From positions 1 to 60,280 of the forward strand of contig JACQAL010000041.1 in NCBI GenBank assembly GCA_016195025.1: a stretch of 60,280 bases of DNA, in the 5' to 3' direction. Of this stretch, positions 50,450-57,472 are shown in pieces. The notes under the pieces are model-generated. The model was not told the origin of the DNA. It saw only the letters and a list, made by a program, of their open reading frames with translations, and made no database searches. Every line of letters begins with the position of its first letter. Position 1 is the first letter of the stretch. The position numbers and the translations under genes are program-made. This DNA comes from Bacteroidota bacterium (GTDB lineage Bacteria; Bacteroidota; Bacteroidia; Palsa-948).

Positions 50450-51403
50450 TTAGAAATCGTTTATCAATTGATTGGTCGCCTTCAGCAAAATCTCAAATGC
50501 ATTTTCTGCCATCAGGTTTTCTTTGTCGAGTGTAGGATTTATTTCCACCACTTCGAGGCAGCAAACTTTTTTGCTTCGCAGCAAATAATAAATAAGATTG
50601 CCTGCTTCTTTTTCGGTGAGTCCTCCCGGAACAGGAGTGCCGGTGCCTTTGGAAATTTCCGGATCCATTGCGTCTACATCAAAAGAAATATAAATCAAAT
50701 CGCAGGTATCAAGCGAAGCAAGCATGAGCGCAGCAACTCTTTCCACTCCGCGATTTCTAATTTCTGCAACAGAAGTATTTTTCACGCTGTGTTTCTTCAA
50801 AAGATATTCTTCCTGCCTTTCAAAGTCGCGGACAGAAACCATCACGATGTCTTCATAATGAGCCTTCGGAGAAATATTTCCAATGTGTTTTAATTTTTCC
50901 CACCACTGAATTGTTTCTTCATCGGGTTTGTTCACCTGCATTTCCTTGTTGTCTTCTCCGAGAATTGTTGCAATCGGCATTCCGTGCATATTGCCCGATG
51001 GAGTTGTGTAAGGCGAATGAATATCCGCGTGCGCGTCAATCCAGATGATGCCGAGTTTTTTTTCTGGGAACGCCATTTTAATTCCTGTTGTAACTCCGAT
51101 GGCAGAAGTGTGGTCGCCCGCGAGTACGATGGGAAATGTTCCTTCCTCTTTGCAAAATTCTGAAACTTGTTTTGCAAGGCGCTCGGTGAATGAATAAACT
51201 CCTTTTATTCTTTTCGCAAAATCATTTTCAACGGGCTCGAGCAGCAAGCGGTTCTCATTGGGAACTTCCACCGATTCGTGGCGCTTGAAAAAAGAACTTC
51301 CGAAATCAAGCGCAGCGGTTTTGATTGCATCAACGCCCAATCCTGCCCCGCGTGTGCCCGCACCGATTTCGGATTTTACTTCTATGAGTTTTATTTTTTT
51401 CAC
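50450..51403 (-). CDS. rocF: Arginase family protein
   Basis: 317-residue ureohydrolase, probably arginase converting arginine to ornithine and urea. The manganese ligands are seen in VLAGDHTSAIGVTTG, IWIDAHADIHSPYTTPSGNMHG and ISFDVDAMDPEISKGTGTPVPGG. The last motif ends in the usual GL(T)xxE context. Formiminoglutamase or agmatinase activity is possible, but the N-terminal KIKLIEVKSEIGAGTRG fits arginase. argS follows 16 nt later on the same strand, and arginine decarboxylase is divergent beyond the hairpin array. A TATATTTG box (51415-51408, minus) lies only 4 nt before the ATG, so the mRNA may be leaderless. Confidence 0.9.
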   Translation of the reverse strand: MKKIKLIEVKSEIGAGTRGAGLGVDAIKTAALDFGSSFFKRHESVEVPNENRLLLEPVENDFAKRIKGVYSFTERLAKQVSEFCKEEGTFPIVLAGDHTSAIGVTTGIKMAFPEKKLGIIWIDAHADIHSPYTTPSGNMHGMPIATILGEDNKEMQVNKPDEETIQWWEKLKHIGNISPKAHYEDIVMVSVRDFERQEEYLLKKHSVKNTSVAEIRNRGVERVAALMLASLDTCDLIYISFDVDAMDPEISKGTGTPVPGGLTEKEAGNLIYYLLRSKKVCCLEVVEINPTLDKENLMAENAFEILLKATNQLINDF

Positions 51404-51407
51404 TTGG

Positions 51408-51415
51408 CAAATATA
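51408..51415 (-). promoter_or_regulatory. -7 box very close to arginase start
   Basis: CAAATATA on the plus strand reads TATATTTG on the minus strand, 4 nt before the arginase ATG at 51403. No clear -33 element is seen. Confidence 0.35.
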
Positions 51416-51435
51416 ATTAAGAACTCACCCCCTTG

Positions 51436-51829
51436 CCCCCTCTCTTTTAAAAAGAGAGGGGGAATAATTTCTGATTTCATTATTCCCCGACCTAAAGGTC
51501 GGGGCTATTAACATTTCACTCTTACAGAGTGAAGAAAAAATCAGAGACAAAATTTTATGGCTCTGTTTTCCCGTAGGGAAAAATATTAATATCCCCGCGC
51601 TTCAGCGCGGGGATGAGAAATGCCACACACAATCTCCCCTCTCCTTTTTTAGGAGAGGGGTTGGGGGTGAGGTCTTGCGTGAGCGATTGAGCCTCCCGAT
51701 AGCTATCGGGATGTTTGAACTCTTTTTTGCGCTTCGCAAAAAAAGTGAGTGGCGAAAGCGCAACTGCGAGCTTCGCGCGGACACGCCCAAATCCGACTCA
51801 CTTACTTCATCAAAAAAAAGTTGAAGTAA
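51436..51829. repeat. Array of ten successive hairpins (repeat-element cluster)
   Basis: The 486-nt gap between arginase and arginine decarboxylase is filled by inverted repeats: 51436-51462 (12-bp stem, CCCCCTCTCTTT arm), 51485-51504 (CCCCGACCT arm), 51515-51533, 51566-51582 (TTTTCCC arm), 51591-51614 (ATCCCCGCGC arm), 51636-51660 (CCCCTCTCCT arm), 51694-51711 (perfect 18-bp palindrome), 51723-51743 (TTTTTTGCG arm), about 51752-51778, and 51802-51829. Most have perfect stems and 2-6 nt loops. No gene is seen. They look like separate small repetitive elements piled at one site. Confidence 0.85.
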
Positions 51830-51889
51830 ACCACTTACTTTGATAAATTATTAGCAACTTCGCGAACTTAAATTTTTGGAGAACATTTT

Positions 51890-53287
51890 ATGAAAAATAA
51901 ATATCGGGATTTGATTCAGCAAACATTTCACTTTCCGCAGGAGGGTTTCAATGTGGTTGACGGTGAACTGCATTTTTGCGATGTGCCGCTGATGGACATC
52001 ATCAAGCAATATGGCACGCCTCTTAAAATAACTTACCTGCCGAAAATCGGGCAGCAGATTCAGAAAGCAAAAAAACTTTTTAACGTGGCGATGGCGAAAG
52101 CGGATTACAAAGGAAGTTATACGTATTGCTACTGCACCAAGAGTTCGCATTTTTCTTTTGTGGTGGATGAAGTGCTGAAGAACGATGTGCACATTGAAAC
52201 TTCTTCCGCTTATGATATTCCGATTGTGAAAGAATTATATCGCCAGGGAAAGATTGACAAAAACACCTGGGTGGTTTGCAACGGATACAAACGTAAACCG
52301 TATCCGCAGTTTATTGTTGACCTGATTAATAACGGTTTCAAAAATGTAATTCCCGTTTTGGATAATAAAAGCGAATTAGAATATTACAAGCGCTATGTGA
52401 AAGGAAAATGTAATCTCGGAATCAGAATTGCTTCGGAAGAAGAACCGACCTATGATTATTATACTTCGCGTTTGGGAATCCGCTACAAAGAGATTGTTCC
52501 TTTTTATAAGGAAAGAATAAAAGGAAATAAAAAGTTGAAATTAAAAATGCTTCACTTCTTTGTGAGTGCGGGAATCAAGGATACAATTTATTACTGGACG
52601 GAACTTGCAAAATGTCTGAACGTGTATGCCGAGCTGAAAAGAATTTGTCCTGAACTCGATTCGCTGAACGTGGGCGGTGGTTTGCCAATCCGCACTTCGC
52701 TCGGCTTTGAATACGATTACGAGTACATCATCGAAGAAATTATTTCGCAGATAAAAACTTTCTGCAAGCAGAACAAAGTGAAAGAGCCGAACATCTTCAC
52801 CGAATTCGGTTCGTTCACCGTTGGCGAAAGCGGTGCCGCACTTTATTCCGTTGCCGACCAGAAACAGCAGAACGACCGCGAACTCTGGTATATGATTGAT
52901 TCGTCATTCATCACCACGCTTCCTGACACTTGGGGAATTAATCAGCGATTCATTTTACTTTCCGTGAATCACTGGGACAAAGAATATCAGCGCGTGAATC
53001 TCGGAGGATTGAGTTGTGATGGCTTGGATTATTACAACACCGAAGCGCACACCGAGCAAATTTTTCTTCCGAAGATTGGTCACGGAAGCGATGGTCCTTT
53101 ATATATAGGATTCTTTCACACGGGCGCTTACCAGGAATCGCTCGCTGGCTATGGCGGAATTCAGCATTGCCTCATTCCATCACCCAAACACGTTTTGATA
53201 GACCGCGATGAGAACGGAGAAATCACCACAAAACTTTTTGCGAAGGAGCAAACATTTAAATCAATGCTGAAGACGCTGGGATATTGA
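51890..53287 (+). CDS. speA: Biosynthetic arginine decarboxylase, Bacteroidota type
   Basis: 465-residue PLP-dependent (fold III) decarboxylase converting arginine to agmatine for polyamine synthesis. The PLP lysine is in YCYCTKSSHFSF (Lys about 84). HIETSSAYDIPIV, the glycine loop LNVGGGLPIR and the C-terminal SCDGLDYYN, HTGAYQESLAGYGGIQHC follow in group IV decarboxylase order. It is about 190 residues shorter than E. coli SpeA and lacks its long insert, as is usual in this phylum. It is divergent from arginase-argS across the hairpin array, and both enzymes draw on arginine. The ATG at 51890 follows an AT-rich leader. Confidence 0.9.
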   Translation: MKNKYRDLIQQTFHFPQEGFNVVDGELHFCDVPLMDIIKQYGTPLKITYLPKIGQQIQKAKKLFNVAMAKADYKGSYTYCYCTKSSHFSFVVDEVLKNDVHIETSSAYDIPIVKELYRQGKIDKNTWVVCNGYKRKPYPQFIVDLINNGFKNVIPVLDNKSELEYYKRYVKGKCNLGIRIASEEEPTYDYYTSRLGIRYKEIVPFYKERIKGNKKLKLKMLHFFVSAGIKDTIYYWTELAKCLNVYAELKRICPELDSLNVGGGLPIRTSLGFEYDYEYIIEEIISQIKTFCKQNKVKEPNIFTEFGSFTVGESGAALYSVADQKQQNDRELWYMIDSSFITTLPDTWGINQRFILLSVNHWDKEYQRVNLGGLSCDGLDYYNTEAHTEQIFLPKIGHGSDGPLYIGFFHTGAYQESLAGYGGIQHCLIPSPKHVLIDRDENGEITTKLFAKEQTFKSMLKTLGY

Positions 53288-53390
53288 AAACCTACTAAAT
53301 AAGTAGTATTTATGCAACTTACCAACACATTAAAAAATAATTGCCAAAAAACTTGACAATTTAAAATTAATTGTTAAACATTTGCACCGC

Positions 53391-53541
53391 AATGAGCAGA
53401 ACTCTCGCACATAATCCTGATAAGGTGCATCACCCGCTTCCATGTTTTATTGGTTTAAGTTAGCGGGAGAGGTCTGCCTGTTGGAAAAGGAAAAATAAAT
53501 CTGCAGGGCTCTTCCGTAAAAAGGAGAGCCCTCATTTTTTT
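53391..53541 (+). ncRNA. Candidate structured small RNA, about 150 nt
   Basis: A promoter-like TTGACA (53353-53358) and AACATTTG (53377-53384) with a 21-nt spacer predict a start near 53391. Within the transcript GCAGAACTCTC (53396-53406) pairs with GAGAGGTCTGC (53467-53477), and CCCGCT (53433-53438) with AGCGGG (53462-53467). The end is a strong terminator, GGGCTCT (53506-53512) with AGAGCCC (53525-53531) and a T run to 53541. No known family was recognised; a riboswitch or 6S-like RNA is possible, but typical motifs were not found. Confidence 0.5.
53506..53541 (+). terminator. Terminator of candidate small RNA
   Basis: GGGCTCT/AGAGCCC stem with 12-nt loop, then TCATTTTTTT. Confidence 0.75.
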
Positions 53542-53548
53542 AGGAGCA

Positions 53549-53692
53549 ATGAAAAAAATAAACAGAACAAGATACAATGCTTTCGTCCATCTTCTCGTGA
53601 AAGATAAGGGCGGGCTTTCCGCCATTGCAAATTTTTTTTCTCACACGCATCGCTCTTACGAAAAAACCGGAAGGGCTTTTTTATTTTTATGA
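53549..53692 (+). CDS. Possible 47-residue small protein
   Basis: A short reading frame begins ATG 53549 (MKKINRTRYNAFVHLLVKDK) and ends at TGA 53690-53692. It is preceded by TAGGAG, a rare Shine-Dalgarno-like site in this genome, and starts 8 nt after the small-RNA terminator. The sequence is basic with no known match. A hairpin with AAAAACC/GGGCTTTTTT near its end may be a terminator. It may be non-coding; evidence is weak. Confidence 0.25.
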   Translation: MKKINRTRYNAFVHLLVKDKGGLSAIANFFSHTHRSYEKTGRAFLFL

Positions 53693-53716
53693 CAACACCA
53701 AACCAATATATATCCG

Positions 53717-56700
53717 ATGCAACACCTCTATTCTTCCTCTTGTTTTTCAAGAATGGCAGTCCTTCTTGGGATTACATTCAGAATATTTTTTGCTGAAGCG
53801 CAAACAACCCCCGTACCCGGACCCACTGCAGCATTAAGCACCTGGCAGATGTTTCGTGGCGGGCAGCAGCACCACGCGCAGCAGTTGCAGAAGGGAGCAT
53901 TCACCGCTGCGCCCAAGTTGAAGTGGCAATACATTGCTCCTCCCGGAAACGGTGGAGGTGGCGAAGGCGAACCTGCCATCGGAGATGTTAACGGCAATGG
54001 AATTACCGATGTGGTTTCCGCCTTCAAGCAAACAGTGAATGCAATAGTCGGCTCAAGCGGCACACTCATCTGGAACTATACAACAGGCGCGCAAATCAAC
54101 GGAAGCCCGGTGATTGCCGATGTGGACAACAACGGAACAATGGACGTGGTGGTGTGCAGCAATAAAGTGTATGCCCTCAATGGAAATAACGGAAGCGTAA
54201 TCTGGACATTTACTCCCGCTCCTCTTAAAGATTTCAATGCTTCCCCGGTGGTTGCCGATGTTGTTCTCGGAGGAACCCCCGAAGTAATCGTTACCTGCGA
54301 CAACGGAAAAGTATATTGCCTCAACGGAGGTACAGGTGCCATGATTTGGTCGTACACGATTATTAACACCAATGAAAATTTCTGGGCATCGCCTGCGGTG
54401 GGCGATGTTGACAAAAACGGTCAGCCCGATGTTGTCATTATTTCTCCTTCCGATGTATTTGGAAATGGAGCACAGGTTATAGCATTGACTGGAAATAACG
54501 GAACCGTTATCTGGACATATACAAACGCTGCTTTCAAGTTCGATCCAATTCCGCAGTCGCCCGTAATCTGCGATGTGAACCAGGATTGCATCGTGGATGT
54601 GCTTGCTCCGCAGGGCGGAAATTTATACAACATTGCCGGCAACACCGGTTTGCTTCAGTGGAGCAAAACAAATTTTGGCTCAGGCACTCCTGCCGTTGCC
54701 GATATTGACGGAAACTGTGATTTGGAAATTGTTTGCGGAGGACCAAAAGTATTAGACAAAAATGGAAATCAAATGTGGGCAATCGCTGGCGGAACTGCCG
54801 GATGGAATGCGCCCGCTCCGCGCGTGGGAGATTTTAATCCGAGCAGCGCGGGATTGGAAATTGTGGTGGGCACTGCCTATGACACCACCGGCACGAAAGA
54901 TATTGTTCAGATGTATTCTTCCACCGGCACCCTGCTATGGGGATACAAGCAAGTCGGGCATACGTGTGAAGGAATTGCGGTGGGAGACATTGACAATGAC
55001 GGCTGCGTGGAAGTGGTGGTGAATCCCGATTGCTGCAACGGAACCTCCAGCGTGATTGCGCTCGATGATGTTGCGGGCGCTGCCAACTGCGGCATCACCA
55101 ACTATCCGTCCAATGCCGGGTTTTCTGCCAGCGCCACCACCATTTGCATTAACGGCTGCATCAACTTCACCAATTTAAGTTCGCTCTGTGCCACCGCGTG
55201 GACGTGGAGTTTTCCCGGTGGAAATCCTTCTTCGTATGTGGGGCAAAATCCTCCGCAGGTTTGTTACACCACCGCAGGAACCTATACCGCTTCGCTCATT
55301 GCAACTTTCGGAAACTGTTCTCCGGCAGGGCATGATACGGCAAATCTTGTCATCACTGTTCAGAATTGCAATACGGTTGCTGTGGCAACCACCGGAGCAA
55401 ATCTTTGTTCGGGAAGTTGCGCGAATATTTCTGCCGGCATTTCCGGAGGAACTTCTCCTTTTACTTACGCATGGAATCCTTCGGGGCAAACCGCTTCGGC
55501 AATCACTGTGTGCCCGACTGCCACCACCACTTACACTGTTTTGATTACCGATGCAACAGGAGCAACTGCAACCGATACGGCAATCGTGACAATAAATTCT
55601 TCGCCCGCGGCAACCGTTTCTTCTCCCGCCACTATTTGCGCTGGAAGCAATTACACGCTCACTGCAGGAGGCGGAGGAAATTATTCGTGGAACACAGGCG
55701 CCACCACTTCTTCCATAACAATTACTCCCACTACTACTGCAACTTATTCGGTGATTGTTACCAACGGAAGCGGGTGCAAGGATACTGCGGCAACAACTAT
55801 CACAGTTACTCCCATGATTAATCCTACTGTGAGCCCTTCGGTGATTTGCGCAGGCGACAGCGCAGTGATTATTGCTTCGGGCGGAAACACTTATTCGTGG
55901 AACACGGGCGCCACCACTTCTTCCATCACCGTTTCGCCAACGGTTACTACTTCTTATAGTGTAGTTGTTACTGCGGGAAGTTGCACTGCCACTGCCGTTG
56001 CAACGGTTACGGTTACCACCAGCATCACCGCGAATGTGAGCGGCAGCACTTCCATTTGCGTGGGAAGCACAACAACGTTGACTGCATCGGGCGGAACAAC
56101 TTTTACATGGAGTACGGGTGCAACTTCCGCTTCCATCACAGTGAGTCCGACTTCCAGCGCAACCTATTCTGTAATTGTTTCCAGCGGAACGTGCATGGAT
56201 TCCACGAGCGTGAATGTAACAGTGAATCCTCCGCCTGTGCCGGCTATTTCGCCCAATCAAACCATTTGCAGCGGAACATCGGCAACGCTTACGGCTTCGG
56301 GCGGAACTTCTTTCTCGTGGAACACCGGGGCGAATTTTCCTTCCATCACTGTGAACCCGAATGTCACCACAAGTTATACGGTTACTGTTACCGATGCCAA
56401 CGGATGCACTGCCACGGCAAGTGCCACGGTGTTTGTCAATCCATCGCCCGCGGCAGCCATCAGCGGAAACACGCTGCTCTGCACAGGCGATGCCACCACT
56501 CTTACCGGAAGCGGGGGAGGAAATTATTCGTGGAGCAATGGCGCCACCACTTCGGCCCTTACGCTGAATCCTGCTTCCACCGGCTCCACCACCTATACCT
56601 TAATTGTTACGAATGCCAGCGGCTGCAGCAGCGCTGCCACCGCAACGGTAACGGTTTCTCCTCCGCCAAGCGCGCTCATCAGCGGCTTCAATAATATTTG

Positions 56701-57373
56701 CCAGGGGCAGGTTGCTACGCTGAATGCTTCGGGAGGTGCAACGTATTCATGGAACACAGGTGCAACCACTGCAACCATTCATCCTCCGGCAGGAGGAAAT
56801 TATTACGTGGTGGTTACCAACGGAAGTTGTTCCGACACGGCTTACGCAACAGTAATTGTGAACCCCGTTCCCATTGCCAATGCAGGTCCCAGCGTAGTCA
56901 TCAACATTGGCGACCAGACCACGCTTTCTGCCAATGGCGGAGTAAGTTTTTCGTGGGCGCCTTCCGATGGATTGAGTTGCACGCTATGCCAGAACCCGGT
57001 TGCCAATCCCACTTCCACCACCGATTACTGCGTGTATGTGAAAGATGCTGCGGGCTGCATGGATTCCGCCTGCGTGCGCGTGACGGTTGAAATAAACTGC
57101 AAACCCGTTTACGTGCCTAATGCATTTTCTCCGAATGGCGATGGCGAGAACGATGTGTTTTATGTATATGGAAATTGCATAAAGGAAATGAAACTGGTAA
57201 TTTACGACCGATGGGGAGAAAAAGTATTTCAAACCACCGACCCGAAAGAAGGATGGAACGGGGAATACAAAGGAGAAGTGCAGGGCTGCGCTGTGTTTGC
57301 ATATTATTTGCAATACACGCTTTTCAACAGCGAAACGGGAAGCAAAAAAGGAAATATAAGTTTAATGAAATAA
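53717..57373 (+). CDS. Secreted propeller/Ig-repeat protein, T9SS type B cargo
   Basis: 1218-residue secreted protein. The N-terminal signal region MQHLYSSSCFSRMAVLLGIT is followed by an FG-GAP/VCBS-type beta-propeller (about 75-465) with calcium-binding loops such as IGDVNGNGITDVV, IADVDNNGTMDVV and VGDVDKNGQPDVV. Next come a PKD domain (ACTWTWSFPGG-like AWTWSFPGGNPSS, about 465-560), one SprB-like domain, six Ig-like repeats and a divergent PKD-like domain. The C-terminus is a CHU_C sorting domain (VPNAFSPNGDGENDV, IYDRWGEKV). It shares repeat type and C-terminus with the 2291-residue adhesin, so both are probably surface-exposed T9SS cargo. A start at Met13 (53753) is an alternative. The next gene begins 99 nt later on the same strand. 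Confidence 0.92.
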   Translation: MQHLYSSSCFSRMAVLLGITFRIFFAEAQTTPVPGPTAALSTWQMFRGGQQHHAQQLQKGAFTAAPKLKWQYIAPPGNGGGGEGEPAIGDVNGNGITDVVSAFKQTVNAIVGSSGTLIWNYTTGAQINGSPVIADVDNNGTMDVVVCSNKVYALNGNNGSVIWTFTPAPLKDFNASPVVADVVLGGTPEVIVTCDNGKVYCLNGGTGAMIWSYTIINTNENFWASPAVGDVDKNGQPDVVIISPSDVFGNGAQVIALTGNNGTVIWTYTNAAFKFDPIPQSPVICDVNQDCIVDVLAPQGGNLYNIAGNTGLLQWSKTNFGSGTPAVADIDGNCDLEIVCGGPKVLDKNGNQMWAIAGGTAGWNAPAPRVGDFNPSSAGLEIVVGTAYDTTGTKDIVQMYSSTGTLLWGYKQVGHTCEGIAVGDIDNDGCVEVVVNPDCCNGTSSVIALDDVAGAANCGITNYPSNAGFSASATTICINGCINFTNLSSLCATAWTWSFPGGNPSSYVGQNPPQVCYTTAGTYTASLIATFGNCSPAGHDTANLVITVQNCNTVAVATTGANLCSGSCANISAGISGGTSPFTYAWNPSGQTASAITVCPTATTTYTVLITDATGATATDTAIVTINSSPAATVSSPATICAGSNYTLTAGGGGNYSWNTGATTSSITITPTTTATYSVIVTNGSGCKDTAATTITVTPMINPTVSPSVICAGDSAVIIASGGNTYSWNTGATTSSITVSPTVTTSYSVVVTAGSCTATAVATVTVTTSITANVSGSTSICVGSTTTLTASGGTTFTWSTGATSASITVSPTSSATYSVIVSSGTCMDSTSVNVTVNPPPVPAISPNQTICSGTSATLTASGGTSFSWNTGANFPSITVNPNVTTSYTVTVTDANGCTATASATVFVNPSPAAAISGNTLLCTGDATTLTGSGGGNYSWSNGATTSALTLNPASTGSTTYTLIVTNASGCSSAATATVTVSPPPSALISGFNNICQGQVATLNASGGATYSWNTGATTATIHPPAGGNYYVVVTNGSCSDTAYATVIVNPVPIANAGPSVVINIGDQTTLSANGGVSFSWAPSDGLSCTLCQNPVANPTSTTDYCVYVKDAAGCMDSACVRVTVEINCKPVYVPNAFSPNGDGENDVFYVYGNCIKEMKLVIYDRWGEKVFQTTDPKEGWNGEYKGEVQGCAVFAYYLQYTLFNSETGSKKGNISLMK

Positions 57374-57403
57374 CATTTAAGAAAAATGAAACAAATTTCC
57401 TCA

Positions 57404-57466
57404 ACCTCACCCCGTCCTACCGACACCTCTCTCCTTGTGCAAGGAGAGGGGAAGAGAGTGAGGTTT
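57404..57466. repeat. CTCACCCC-anchored hairpin element
   Basis: CTCACCCC is followed by CCTCTCTCCTTG, a short loop, CAAGGAGAGGGG and GAGTGAGG. Close relatives lie at 51424-51462 and 51636-51670 (reverse). It falls between two T9SS genes and would add an unnatural 29-residue N-terminus to the second if read from 57386. Confidence 0.75.
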
Positions 57467-57472
57467 TTTCCA

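Noticed and set aside
53391-53541. 6S RNA, SRP RNA or a known riboswitch
   Set aside because: The expected motifs (SRP GGAAG-type loop, TPP, SAM, FMN or cobalamin boxes, 6S long symmetric arms) were not found; kept only as an unassigned structured RNA.
55175-56694. Long alternative frames inside the second T9SS protein, including a 361-codon minus-strand frame
   Set aside because: Shadow of Ser/Thr/Gly-rich repeats; the residue composition (Arg, Cys, Ser, His-rich) is not protein-like.
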